Assembly: GCA_964578835.1 (NCBI GenBank)
Contig: CAZOEL010000029.1
Span: 1-64,000, forward strand
Origin: CAZOEL01 sp964578835
GTDB lineage: Bacteria > Desulfobacterota > Syntrophobacteria > Syntrophobacterales > Syntrophobacteraceae
Length of the DNA stretch: 64,000 nt
Direction of reading: 5' to 3'
Shown: positions 34,288-43,451 of the stretch, piece after piece
Position numbering within the stretch: the stretch's first letter is position 1
How the letters are laid out: each line of letters begins with the position of its first letter
The notes under the pieces: generated by a model
Told to the model about the DNA's origin: nothing
Seen by the model: only the letters and a program-made list of their open reading frames with translations
Databases searched by the model: none
Program-made: the position numbers and the translations under genes

Positions 34288-35355
34288 TTACATGCCGTAA
34301 TGGCGCTGAATCCATTCTCTGTAAACGCCCGTCGCGATCGACTTCACCCACTCTTCGTTTTCCAGGTACCAGAGAATAGTCTTCCTTATTCCACTATCGA
34401 AAGTCTCTTTGGGCCGCCAGCCCAGTTCTCTCGCGATCTTCGAGTCATCGATCGCATAGCGCCGGTCATGACCGGGACGATCCTTGACAAAAGCGATGAG
34501 CGACTCATGAGGCGCATAGGGAGAAGATCGGAACATTTCATCCAAAGTTGAGCAAATACTCTTCACGATCTCAAGATTTGTCTTTTCACAACGCCCGCCT
34601 ATGTTATAGGTTTCGCCGGGACGGCCCCGCTCGACAACCAGCCGTATTGCATCGCAATGATCCTCCACGTACAGCCAGTCCCGCACGTTCAAGCCATCCC
34701 CGTAGATCGGCAGGGGCTTGCCGCTTCTCGCGTTCAATACGATCAGAGGTATCAACTTTTCAGGAAATTGTCTCGGCCCATAGTTGTTCGAGCAGTTGGT
34801 AGTGAGAGTGGGGAGCCCATAGGTGTGATGATAGGCTCTGATGAGATGATCGCTTGCGGCTTTGGACGCCGAATAGGGACTGTTTGGAGCATAGGCCGTT
34901 TCTTCGCTGAAAGGAGCGTCATCAGGTCCCAGGGAACCATAAACCTCGTCTGTAGATACGTGCAGGAAGCGAAACGAATCCTTTAGCCCGTCGGAAAGGC
35001 CTTCCCAATAACGCTTGGCTTCTTCCAGCAGATGGAAAGTGCCGACGACATTGGTATGGATAAAATCTGCGGGACCGGAGATGGAGCGATCGACGTGAGA
35101 TTCGGCCGCGAAATTTATCACTGCGCATGGGGCGTGCTCTTCAAAAAGCTTCCGGAGCAACTCACGGTCCTGGATGTTTCCCTGAACAAGCTGGTGACGA
35201 GAATCTTCTCGCAATGCTTCCAGGTTCATGGGATTCCCTGCGTAAGTCAGCAAATCCAGGTTGACTATGCGAACATCAGCCCCGCTCTGCAATGTTCCCA
35301 GGACAAAGTTGCTGCCGATAAACCCCGCGCCGCCTGTAACCAGATAAGTTTTCAT
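34288..35355 (-). CDS. rmlB: dTDP-glucose 4,6-dehydratase
   Basis: 355 residues, extended SDR family. VTGGAGFIGSNFVLG at 6-20, NFAAESHVDRSI, STDEVYGSL, and the catalytic YxxxK in PYSASKAASDHLI, then TNCSNNYGPRQFPEKLIP and YNIGGRCEKTNLE. It converts dTDP-glucose to the 4-keto-6-deoxy sugar. First gene of the rml-wbp run; 220 bases separate it from a divergent glycosyltransferase. Confidence 0.94.
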   Translation of the reverse strand: MKTYLVTGGAGFIGSNFVLGTLQSGADVRIVNLDLLTYAGNPMNLEALREDSRHQLVQGNIQDRELLRKLFEEHAPCAVINFAAESHVDRSISGPADFIHTNVVGTFHLLEEAKRYWEGLSDGLKDSFRFLHVSTDEVYGSLGPDDAPFSEETAYAPNSPYSASKAASDHLIRAYHHTYGLPTLTTNCSNNYGPRQFPEKLIPLIVLNARSGKPLPIYGDGLNVRDWLYVEDHCDAIRLVVERGRPGETYNIGGRCEKTNLEIVKSICSTLDEMFRSSPYAPHESLIAFVKDRPGHDRRYAIDDSKIARELGWRPKETFDSGIRKTILWYLENEEWVKSIATGVYREWIQRHYGM

Positions 35356-35575
35356 CTCCTGATGTTACCCCTTCTTGACTTTCTTCATTTCGTCCACCGA
35401 ATTTAATGGGCCATAATAGCACTGATGGAAATTCAATGGGAGAGTGAGCTCCGGGAAATCTTCTTCTCAGCCTCCGTAGCGATCCTTTTCGTCAAACTTT
35501 CTTGGCCTCAATTGAATAAGCCGCTATTATCGAGGGGCGGCTGCAACATCATCATTCATTTCGGGAGACGCCATT

Positions 35576-36739
35576 TTGCCCAGAGACAAACATTTAAGGA
35601 TACTTCATCTCGGAAAGTACTTTCCACCCGTCAGAGGCGGCATAGAGAATTTCCTTTTCGATCTCGCCAGGGCTCAGGCCAGGGCGGGAGACATTCCCCT
35701 CGTTCTCGCCCATCATGAGAAGCCTTTCAAGTCTTCGATCATGGAGACCAGCGCTCCGCTCCGCGTATACAGAACAGCCACTGTCGGCACTCTTCTTTAC
35801 GCCCCGATCGCTCCTGAGTATCCCTTCACGCTGAACCGGATACTAAAACAGTTCAATCCGCATGTCATCCACGCGCACCTGCCAAACACCTCGGTCTTCT
35901 GGCTGCTCCTCCTAGCGCGTCGCCGCCCCGTGGTCGTCCACTGGCATTCCGACGTCGTCGCATCCTCGATTGATAGACGCCTGGCAATGGCGTATAGATT
36001 CTACAGGCCCTTCGAGCGAAGGCTGCTCGACCTCGCCTCGGCAATCATACCGACCTCGCAGCCCTATCTTCGGAGCAGCATCGCTCTGCGGAATTTCGCC
36101 CATAAGTGCACGGTCATTCCCCTTGGACTCGATCCCTCCCGGCTCTACTCTCCCGGCGAACAGGAATTGAGAAGACTGAGATCTTCCTATCCAGGCCAAA
36201 GCCTCATCGCGTCAGCCGGTCGCTTCGCCTACTACAAAGGCTTCAATTTCCTTATCGACGCAGCAAAAGATCTCACAGGAACGACCCTTGTCATCGCAGG
36301 AGACGGCAAACTGAGGCCATCCATGGCGGAAAGAACCTCCAACCTGGGCCTGTCAGAAAGAGTCTACCTGCCAGGTGAGATCGAAGACAAAGAACTGCAT
36401 ACCCTGATGGCCGCCTGCGATATCTTCTGCCTGCCCTCCGTTGAGCGAACGGAAGCTTTCGGATTGACGATCCTCGAGGCAATGGCGTTTGCAAGGCCAA
36501 TCATAAGCACCGCCATTGAGGGTTCAGGCGCAGGCTGGGTCAACGAAAATGAAAAAACCGGACTAGTTGTCCCGCCCGGCGATTCGAGCGCCCTCGAGTC
36601 GGCCATTCACTCTCTCATGTCATCGCCCGACCGGCGCATCCGCATGGGGCAAAACGCCAGAGAACGTTTCTTAAGCCAATTTCACATAGATCGGATCGCC
36701 CAAAAAGTTCAAGAGCTCTATCGCTCGATTCTCAGTTGA
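35576..36739 (+). CDS. Glycosyltransferase family 4
   Basis: 387 residues, GT-B fold. A TTG start is used because no ATG exists before the conserved N-terminus HLGKYFPPVRGGIENF; GGGAG lies eight bases upstream. VIHAHLPNTSVFW, ASAGRFAYYKGFNFLIDAAK and SVERTEAFGLTILEAMAFARPI (E-x7-E region) are the donor-site motifs. This is the only gene in the 31.9-57.6 kb block on the plus strand, between rmlB and the oligosaccharyltransferase gene. Donor and acceptor sugars are unknown. Confidence 0.88.
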   Translation: MPRDKHLRILHLGKYFPPVRGGIENFLFDLARAQARAGDIPLVLAHHEKPFKSSIMETSAPLRVYRTATVGTLLYAPIAPEYPFTLNRILKQFNPHVIHAHLPNTSVFWLLLLARRRPVVVHWHSDVVASSIDRRLAMAYRFYRPFERRLLDLASAIIPTSQPYLRSSIALRNFAHKCTVIPLGLDPSRLYSPGEQELRRLRSSYPGQSLIASAGRFAYYKGFNFLIDAAKDLTGTTLVIAGDGKLRPSMAERTSNLGLSERVYLPGEIEDKELHTLMAACDIFCLPSVERTEAFGLTILEAMAFARPIISTAIEGSGAGWVNENEKTGLVVPPGDSSALESAIHSLMSSPDRRIRMGQNARERFLSQFHIDRIAQKVQELYRSILS

Positions 36740-36763
36740 ATGCCGCGAAAACAGAGAGGCGTA

Positions 36764-38896
36764 TCATTCAACGCGCCATACGCCGCCGACCTGTGGATGG
36801 TAAAACACGGGAACGAACCCCGGCGTCTGCATGGGCGACTCGAAAAGCAGCCTGATGGCCACAGACTGGAAGAGAGCATGATTCATGACATATAAATCAG
36901 GCGTGTCGTGAACTCGAATGGCGACAAAGCCATCCTCCCAGCTGTAATCGGCGACAGTCGATTCCGAGGTGGTGACATTCACCACCTTGGCAAGCTTCAG
37001 ATATTTGTCTCCTTTTCTCAGCGCGCCGCTTTGCTCGTCCAGTGAAACCTCTTGCTGTTTGAAAACCGAAATTTCCGGGTGGACGCCCTCTTTGAGATCG
37101 AAATTCCAGGTTCCGAAATAGTACCACCAGAAGGCTTTACCCGCAAAATCGTTGCTCAGATAGAGGTAAGTCGGCTCTTTCGGAAAGAGAAACCCCACCC
37201 AGAAAGATTGATCCTCCAATCCATGGCGTTTCAGGATATCTTCCACACTACCCGGATTGGAAAATACCTCTCGAAGGAAAGAAGCAGCTTTTTCCAAGCC
37301 CCCAAACTGATCGGATATTCGATATAGTCCGGGCAGATCGCGCACGGCAAAAAAACGTATCCATCTTCGGGCAAATAAAGGATCTTCAGTGCTCAACGGC
37401 GCCGCCGCAATGTAGGTCCTGATGGGAGACTGGCTCCCCCCATCAATAAAGGTTTTTCTTCCGGAAAAATATTGAATGAAGTAGCCGTCGTCCCACCACG
37501 CCCACACCGAACCGGAGGAGGGCGCCTCTTTGGCGATCGCTTTAGCCATCGCAGCTTTGGGCGACCAATTGGAAGGGCCAAACAGCGTACTAAGGCTGCT
37601 CGCAACCCCGGGCGCAAGGAGAGCGGACGCGACGCCTGCGACGATACACCATTTCAAGATCGAGGAGCGCAGCTTTTCCAGACAACCCAGCTTTGGCAAG
37701 ACCTCGCCGAGGAAATATCCCAACCCAATGGCATAAAGCGGAGTAAAAAAAATAAGAAACCTGTTGGAATAGAACGTTCCAAAGCTGAGAGCCAGGCATG
37801 GAATCAGCAGCACAATGAGATCGCGCCTTCGCCAGGCAAGAGACACAAGCCCCAGAAGCCCGATAAAAAAAGGAACATAGTGCCCGCTGACTTGCTTCGC
37901 CACACTTTCCAGAGTCGGCGCTTCCAGTTCACTGATGGAGCGTCCCACTTCGGGGAAAATGGAAGTCGTCTCCTTGGTAACCAAAGAAAGTTGACCGGCC
38001 GCCAAATCGAACAGACGGAAAAGAGGGCCGGGAAGATAGGGATAGAGGGCAAAGACAATGCATAGCACGCTCAGCCCTCCGATAGCCAAGATCCCGATCT
38101 TTATGTATTTCTCAATCCTCGACGAGGAGAGAAAGCAGCTCAATCCGTACGCCAGCGCCAATAAAATAGAACTCAAGTATCCGGCTTGTATCCACCAGAG
38201 GGAAAAAAGCGCAAGGAGCGCGAAAACCGCTGCGAGATAATAGAACCGTTTCCGACCGCTCTCGCTCACGAAACAGTACAAGGCATAGCTCATAAGGAGA
38301 ACAAAAAAAGGGTTGAGGGCGTCCGTATCGAAGCGGCCCAGGCAAGTCCGAGAATACCAATAGTAGCTGGAGGCTCCGGCGATGGAGGCGATAAGCCCGA
38401 TAAGATAACTTCCCATAACCCGGCTCCAGAGAAAATAGACCGGCGCCATGAGAGAAGCCAGAAGAGGCGGCAGGTAGAAGGCGATCTTTTCCGTCGAAAC
38501 TCCAAGCGCCCTATGAATGCCCGCCGTGAGAGAAACAAGGAGCGGCACAGGCCTTGGCCTGGCAGCCTCCGGGCGATTGTCGTCTATATCGCGATAGCGG
38601 TCGTTTATGAGATCATCGGTAAGGCGCAGGTAGTAGTAAGCATCCTGAGTCGCCATGAGCGGCTTCTCATTGTCCACAAAAAAAAGGCTTCTGTATGTAT
38701 GCCATTCTTTCAGGTGACTGAAAGGAATGTACAAGGAGACAAACAGCCCCACCAGAAGAAATATGGCGAGCAGCGCTCTGCCGGATGGGAGATAAAATCT
38801 GCTCTCCTTCTTGGCGACGGGCTCCTGGCTTGCTTTGTCCTGCTTCTTAACAACTTTTCTGCTCTGCCGCAAATGCGCTCCCAAAATAATCACCAC
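36764..38896 (-). CDS. PglB/STT3-like oligosaccharyltransferase
   Basis: 710 residues, like Campylobacter PglB (713). About 13 membrane helices over residues 40-440 are followed by a periplasmic domain. DAYYYLR (85-91) and GRFDTDALNPFF (187-198) match the two acidic metal-binding loops, SISE (about 320-323) sits where PglB has TIxE, RFLIFFTPL (379) at the PglB Arg375 site, and WWDDG (467-471) at the peptide-binding WWDYG. Tyr of that motif is Asp here, an unusual change. It would transfer a lipid-linked glycan to Asn of secreted proteins. It lacks a clear ATG; GTG at 38896 is the likely start. Follows a DUF2304 gene by 28 bases. Confidence 0.82.
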   Translation of the reverse strand: MVIILGAHLRQSRKVVKKQDKASQEPVAKKESRFYLPSGRALLAIFLLVGLFVSLYIPFSHLKEWHTYRSLFFVDNEKPLMATQDAYYYLRLTDDLINDRYRDIDDNRPEAARPRPVPLLVSLTAGIHRALGVSTEKIAFYLPPLLASLMAPVYFLWSRVMGSYLIGLIASIAGASSYYWYSRTCLGRFDTDALNPFFVLLMSYALYCFVSESGRKRFYYLAAVFALLALFSLWWIQAGYLSSILLALAYGLSCFLSSSRIEKYIKIGILAIGGLSVLCIVFALYPYLPGPLFRLFDLAAGQLSLVTKETTSIFPEVGRSISELEAPTLESVAKQVSGHYVPFFIGLLGLVSLAWRRRDLIVLLIPCLALSFGTFYSNRFLIFFTPLYAIGLGYFLGEVLPKLGCLEKLRSSILKWCIVAGVASALLAPGVASSLSTLFGPSNWSPKAAMAKAIAKEAPSSGSVWAWWDDGYFIQYFSGRKTFIDGGSQSPIRTYIAAAPLSTEDPLFARRWIRFFAVRDLPGLYRISDQFGGLEKAASFLREVFSNPGSVEDILKRHGLEDQSFWVGFLFPKEPTYLYLSNDFAGKAFWWYYFGTWNFDLKEGVHPEISVFKQQEVSLDEQSGALRKGDKYLKLAKVVNVTTSESTVADYSWEDGFVAIRVHDTPDLYVMNHALFQSVAIRLLFESPMQTPGFVPVFYHPQVGGVWRVE

Positions 38897-38924
38897 TCTT
38901 TTTAAGAAGCCTTATGCCAAAAGC

Positions 38925-39308
38925 TCACCGCTTTTCAACTTCTGAATGGTCTCCCGCTTTAGAAGTTCTGGAGACATCGTCACGACCACCCTCCAACAAG
39001 GCAAGGCGTTGAGCCAATCGACGCAGCTCACTCTGCTGTTTCGATCTATCCAGATCCATGGTCAGCATCTTGATCAACATCATACCCAGGCAAATCACGA
39101 CAAGAAGAATGGGTGGGTAAGTCACTCCCAGACGATTTCCGACCGCATCCACTATGCCGGGAAAGATTCCCAGCAAGAGGGCTGCCCCCGCGGCAGAAAG
39201 CCACCAAAGAGCATAACGGCTATAGAGTAGGTTCCTACGGACAAGCAACAGCAAAACGCCGGCTATCACTGCGCCCAGCACTGTCGATGTGATTCTATAT
39301 GAAACCAA
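38925..39308 (-). CDS. DUF2304 family membrane protein
   Basis: 127 residues with three hydrophobic helices (about 8-25, 34-56, 67-83) and a soluble helical tail (DLDRSKQQSELRRLAQRLALLEG). This is the layout of DUF2304, which is nearly always next to a dolichol-phosphate-mannose-like GT2 gene, as here (gap 62 bases). The pair probably acts in making polyprenyl-phosphate sugars at the membrane. Confidence 0.82.
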   Translation of the reverse strand: MVSYRITSTVLGAVIAGVLLLLVRRNLLYSRYALWWLSAAGAALLLGIFPGIVDAVGNRLGVTYPPILLVVICLGMMLIKMLTMDLDRSKQQSELRRLAQRLALLEGGRDDVSRTSKAGDHSEVEKR

Positions 39309-39370
39309 GGCTGTTGTTCATCCTCCACATTAACTCTGTCTTAAATCGTTTCAAAAATAATCTAATTGAT

Positions 39371-40045
39371 CTATCGCTTCGCCACGCACAAAATGCTTGT
39401 CTGAAGCATGTACTTCATCACCACCCACCATGAATTGAAGATCCTGGAGGAGCCGTTCTTCCTGGGACACATGGGAACCTCGTTCTCGACGATGCGAAAC
39501 CCGGCGTTCTGCAACAAGAGCAAAACCGCAATATCCTGATGGTCGATAAGCGCCGCTTCCCGGGATGCGAGAAGAGTCAGGGCTGCCCGATTGTAGGCTC
39601 TAAATCCCGATGTAAGGTCCCTGATCCGGAGGCCAGACATCCATCGGAGCATCGTCCAGGCAACTCGCCTGGCGGCGCTGCCTCTTTCCGTACATGATCC
39701 AATCACCACATCGGCTTCTCCAGACTCAATCGGCTCGAGTAACGCTCGGATGTGAGAAACCGGGTGCTGGCCATCGGCGTCGATGGTGACGGCTGTCTGA
39801 TATCCATGATTCTCCGCATAGCGCAGTCCTGTCTGCATCGCCCCCCATGCGCCAAGGTGCAGGCTGAGCGGCAATATTTGCGCGCCCGCAGATCTGGCCT
39901 CTTCGATCGTGCCATCCGTGCTCTGGTCGTCTACCACCACCACTTCACAATCAACTTCTGCTTTGATGCTCCGAATGATATCGCCGACGGTGGCCTTTTC
40001 ATTCTTGGCCGGAATGATCACAAGCGTGGACAAATCTTTTCCCAT
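39371..40045 (-). CDS. GT2 glycosyltransferase, dolichol-phosphate mannose synthase-like
   Basis: 224 residues, GT-A fold, no membrane helices. LVIIPAKNEKATVGDIIRSI, VVVDDQSTDGTIEEARSAGA, VTIDADGQHPVSHI (DAD for the metal) and the TSGFRAYNRAALTLL segment are typical. It would charge polyprenyl phosphate with one sugar from a nucleotide donor. GGAG precedes the ATG. The DUF2304 protein and oligosaccharyltransferase genes follow. Confidence 0.88.
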   Translation of the reverse strand: MGKDLSTLVIIPAKNEKATVGDIIRSIKAEVDCEVVVVDDQSTDGTIEEARSAGAQILPLSLHLGAWGAMQTGLRYAENHGYQTAVTIDADGQHPVSHIRALLEPIESGEADVVIGSCTERGSAARRVAWTMLRWMSGLRIRDLTSGFRAYNRAALTLLASREAALIDHQDIAVLLLLQNAGFRIVENEVPMCPRKNGSSRIFNSWWVVMKYMLQTSILCVAKR

Positions 40046-40144
40046 GAATATCTCCGAACGATAATCAACAGAAACCCCTATACCGGGCAGGAACGCCCCG
40101 TGGGTTAAATCCCAATGCTGTTGAATGAAGGAGCCGATACAAGC

Positions 40145-40219
40145 GTAGGTTGGGTTGAGCGACGAGCGAAACCCAACGGTTTCGCCGATCGATGTTGGGT
40201 TTCGCTCAAGCCAACCTAC
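40145..40219. repeat. Nested GTAGGTTGGGTT inverted repeat
   Basis: GTAGGTTGG at the left end pairs with CCAACCTAC at the right end (75 bases in all). The left half is itself a hairpin (GTTGGGTT ... AACCCAAC), and the right half carries another GTTGGGTT. Repeats with this GGTTGGGTTTCGCT wording occur between genes in many bacteria. It lies in the 359-base gap 40046-40404 between rmlC and the GT2 gene; nothing else is seen in that gap. Confidence 0.7.
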
Positions 40220-40404
40220 AGTTCCTTCCGATTTCTTAATTCAAAAGCACTCGGGTTAAATCCGGGCCCGGGGAATTCATCCAGGCTCGAGAAGCGATCC
40301 GATCAAAGCCACTGTCGTCAAAGAAGCGTCATTATGATCTACCCAAAAAATCGAAAACAGTATAGCAAAGGGCGATACCGAAGGAAATACCCAGAAGAGA
40401 GGCC

Positions 40405-40956
40405 TCAAAAGGCAAAAGGCGAATCGATTTCTGCAAGAGCGGGCCATGCTCTATCCCTATCGGCAAGGATCGCATCACGGATGGGCCAGTCTATGGCGAG
40501 GTCCGGATCATCCCAACGAAGGCCGCAATCGCATTCAGGTGCATAGAAAGCGTCCACTTTGTACTGGAATTCCGTGGCGTCCTCAAGGCATTGGTAAGCA
40601 TGGGCAAACCCCCGCGGCACAAGCAACTCCTTGAAATTAGCGGCTGAAAGAACGGTCCCGAACCACTTGCCGTAAGTCGGAGATCCGACTCGCATGTCGA
40701 CGACGACGTCGTAGACCGAGCCCTTCGTGACTCTCACAAGCTTCGTCTGAGCGGCGGGAGGACGCTGAAAATGAAGGCCGCGAATGACTCCCTTTTGATT
40801 CGATCGCGCATGGTTGTCCTGAACAAAATCATAGGCGAGGCCGTTCACATCAAATATGCGTCTGCTGTAAGTCTCGAGGAAAAACCCTCTCGAATCCTTG
40901 AATACCTTTGGCTCCAAAATGAGTAGTCCTGGAAACTCGGTCTTTAGAAAGTTCAT
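40405..40956 (-). CDS. rmlC: dTDP-4-dehydrorhamnose 3,5-epimerase
   Basis: 183 residues, cupin-like RmlC fold. LLILEPKVFKDSRGFFLETY, FVQDNHARSNQKGVIRGLHFQ with the catalytic His, GSVYDVVVDMRVGSPTYGKW, LVPRGFAHAYQ and PECDCGLRWDDPDLAIDWP are all present. It inverts C3 and C5 of the 4-keto sugar. It is 5 kb from rmlA-rmlB; rmlD is not seen here, so rhamnose synthesis needs a gene elsewhere or an end product other than rhamnose is made. Confidence 0.93.
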   Translation of the reverse strand: MNFLKTEFPGLLILEPKVFKDSRGFFLETYSRRIFDVNGLAYDFVQDNHARSNQKGVIRGLHFQRPPAAQTKLVRVTKGSVYDVVVDMRVGSPTYGKWFGTVLSAANFKELLVPRGFAHAYQCLEDATEFQYKVDAFYAPECDCGLRWDDPDLAIDWPIRDAILADRDRAWPALAEIDSPFAF

Positions 40957-41001
40957 TATTGCCTTACCCTTTCACTCATGCGCTTCTATATGAAATGACT
41001 A

Positions 41002-42138
41002 TCAGAATAGACGTTCAAAGACTTGAAAGGTCTTCTCGGCAGTCTTTTCCCATGAGAATCGAGATGCTTGCGCAAGACCTTTTTCCTCAAGAGCGCGGCG
41101 CAATTCACGCGAGGAGGCTACCTCGAGGAGCAGAGCGCCGAGCCGCTCCGAGTCAAACGGATCGTCCAAATACAAGGCGGCCTCCCCGGCCGCCTCCGGA
41201 AGGCTTGCTTCTCGACTGGCGATCACGGGGCAGCCACAGGCCATCGCTTCCACAACGGGCAAGCCGAAACCTTCATAGAGACTGGGATATAAAAGAGCCA
41301 ACGCGCCGGAGTAGAGTTTCGCCAGGTCTTCATCATCGACATATCCTAGAAACTGGACCTGATTCTCGTCGACTTCGGCCCTTCCCCATCCGGCCCATCC
41401 GGCAACCACCAGCTTTATGTCTGGACTGACGCGCTCGAGCGCCTCCATGACGACCTTCATATTCTTACGTGGATCACCGGTTCCAACGAATAGAAAGTAT
41501 TTGTCCGGAACGCGGAATCGACTTTTCGCCTCGGTTATCTCTTCAGGCGAGCGCGGGAAGAAAATGGCTCTGTCATGGGCAAGGGGCGCAGTCGTTATCA
41601 TTCCGTCATCCAGGCCAAGAAGCTCGCACGCCTCTCGTCTTGTAAAATCGGAGACGCTCAAAAAAGCGTTCACCCCTTCACATCTCCTGCGAAGGAACAA
41701 ATCTGAGAACAACACCCTCTCTCTGGGATGGAACTGCGGACAGCGGATGAGGGAGAGGTCATGGATGGTAAAAACAGTCCGAAGCCCCCGTATAGGAGCA
41801 AAGGGAAAGAATGCCGTTTCATGGTAGAGATCAAATTCTTCGGCTGCGGATCGGAATCTTGTCTCTCTCAGGAGATGATGCGCGAGACGAACCGCAAGAG
41901 CGACATAAGGCGGAAGCTTCCAAAAAAGATCGACTTTCTTGCTCCAATTTCCAAGATCTACGGGACCGGCGGGCAAGTTTTTAACAGCAGACCGACCATC
42001 AAAGAAACATATTTCCAACTCTCCCGAATGGAGCCGATCCAGGGCCTGATAGAGGCACCTGATGTATCTCCCTATACCGGTGTTGACATTGATGAGAGGA
42101 ATAGCGTTGACGATGAGTCTGGTTTTGCTTCGGGCCAT
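41002..42138 (-). CDS. Glycosyltransferase family 4
   Basis: 378 residues, GT-B. MARSKTRLIVNAIPLINVNTG at the start, then NTGIGRYIRCLYQAL, FDLYHETAFFPFAPI, YFLFVGTGDPRKNMKVV, YPSLYEGFGLPVVEAMACG and SLPEAAGEAALYLDP-like residues. It closely resembles the protein at 55487-56644, suggesting related donors, often mannose or rhamnose transfer to an O-antigen chain. No clear ribosome site. Followed by rmlC after 45 bases. Confidence 0.88.
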   Translation of the reverse strand: MARSKTRLIVNAIPLINVNTGIGRYIRCLYQALDRLHSGELEICFFDGRSAVKNLPAGPVDLGNWSKKVDLFWKLPPYVALAVRLAHHLLRETRFRSAAEEFDLYHETAFFPFAPIRGLRTVFTIHDLSLIRCPQFHPRERVLFSDLFLRRRCEGVNAFLSVSDFTRREACELLGLDDGMITTAPLAHDRAIFFPRSPEEITEAKSRFRVPDKYFLFVGTGDPRKNMKVVMEALERVSPDIKLVVAGWAGWGRAEVDENQVQFLGYVDDEDLAKLYSGALALLYPSLYEGFGLPVVEAMACGCPVIASREASLPEAAGEAALYLDDPFDSERLGALLLEVASSRELRRALEEKGLAQASRFSWEKTAEKTFQVFERLF

Positions 42139-42192
42139 TATCTATTGAGATCTTCCATTCCCTACGCTATTTTTATCCTTAAAATTAATCCC

Positions 42193-43284
42193 TTATCCAT
42201 TACTGCGACGGCAGAGCACTTGAAAAAAAGTCAAACACTCCGTCAGCCGCCTACCGGCAGAACCTGAAAAGCGCTCCGCAACCGCCTTGAGAAGGAAAGC
42301 CGCCGCCACTCCCGCTATGGCGTAGGCTAAAACGGATATAGGGTGCTTAATCCTATGAATGCAATATATGTGGCGGAAGTAGGTCTGAACGTCAAATTCC
42401 GCAAACCAAGCCGCGCCCAGAGTGTATAGCAGGAAATAGAGGGAATTCAATATCCAAAATCCCAGCAGGTGATGCATCATCACATGATAGGAAGATCTGC
42501 CGATGGGAAGCAGCCATGATGCCGCAGTCCCCAGCTTCGGAAGCACAGCGGCCGCCTGAAGGTTCAACCATATGCCAATGAGCGATGTCGCGTATGGCAA
42601 AACCAGACGGTCGTAAAAATGGCCGAACGCCAGCGAATAGTCGAGCTTGCCGTTGAACAGAAGAAAGAGCCCCGTTTGAAGAACGCAAACGAACAGAATC
42701 CTCCAGGGAGAAAAGACGTCGAACCTTTCCAGTTTAGCCCCATAAACGGCTCCCAAATGGTAGAACACAAGGCCAAAGGCGGCTTTGACGTATACCAGGG
42801 TAAATCCCGAGGGAGGGCTGGTTCTGTAGGGAATAAGAACGGCCGAAACTCCCATTCCCGCCACGATGGTCCAGACTGCTGTAGACTCGTAGACTCCGGC
42901 TCTCCCGCCTATCCATCGAATACCGACATAGAACGCCTGCGCGATGAAGAGCGTCAGCAGGAACCAAGCTGGAATGTTGAAAAAAAACTGATGACCAGTC
43001 GTCCACGGTTCAATGAAAAGAGTCGAGAAGGATAGCTTCGTCTGAGGAAAAAAGCCGAACAGTAGGGAGAGAGCCGATGCCAGAAGGCCGTAAATCAGGT
43101 TCCATATGAAGTAAGGAACGAGCAGACGGATGGCCCTCTTTGTAAGAAATCCGGGAACGGAAACGCGGTGGTCTTCACCATAAAAATAGCCGGACACAAA
43201 AAAGAACAGCGCCATGTGGAAGCTGTAAAGTGGCAGCCAATACCAAAACGGGCCGAATTGCGCATGTCCCAGTACGACGTACAA
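42193..43284 (-). CDS. Acyltransferase 3 family membrane protein, apparent 5-prime frameshift
   Basis: 363 residues of the OafA/WecH acyltransferase-3 family, with about ten membrane helices. The frame opens at a TTG giving YVVLGHAQFGPFWYW; the catalytic His is the one in LGH. The usual N-terminus (a short lead then LRALGI) is found in another frame just upstream: ATG at 43328 reads MNENLKMTYLRALGI and then runs out of frame. Adding one base near 43290 would join them as one normal protein. So the gene is either frameshifted in nature or carries a base-call error. It would add acetyl or another acyl group to a sugar. GFWILNSL and YHVMMHHLLGF lie near the C-terminal half. Confidence 0.75.
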   Translation of the reverse strand: MYVVLGHAQFGPFWYWLPLYSFHMALFFFVSGYFYGEDHRVSVPGFLTKRAIRLLVPYFIWNLIYGLLASALSLLFGFFPQTKLSFSTLFIEPWTTGHQFFFNIPAWFLLTLFIAQAFYVGIRWIGGRAGVYESTAVWTIVAGMGVSAVLIPYRTSPPSGFTLVYVKAAFGLVFYHLGAVYGAKLERFDVFSPWRILFVCVLQTGLFLLFNGKLDYSLAFGHFYDRLVLPYATSLIGIWLNLQAAAVLPKLGTAASWLLPIGRSSYHVMMHHLLGFWILNSLYFLLYTLGAAWFAEFDVQTYFRHIYCIHRIKHPISVLAYAIAGVAAAFLLKAVAERFSGSAGRRLTECLTFFQVLCRRSNG

Positions 43285-43451
43285 ATGCCCAACGCTCTCA
43301 AATAGGTCATTTTGAGATTTTCATTCATGGGACTACATTCCAGCATATTCAACATCGGTCGAACGAGCTCAATCCGCAGGCGCAAACGGCGGAACATTCA
43401 TACCGTACAAAAATAGGAGCGAGAGCGCTATCCGCCTTATGCGCGCATCAT

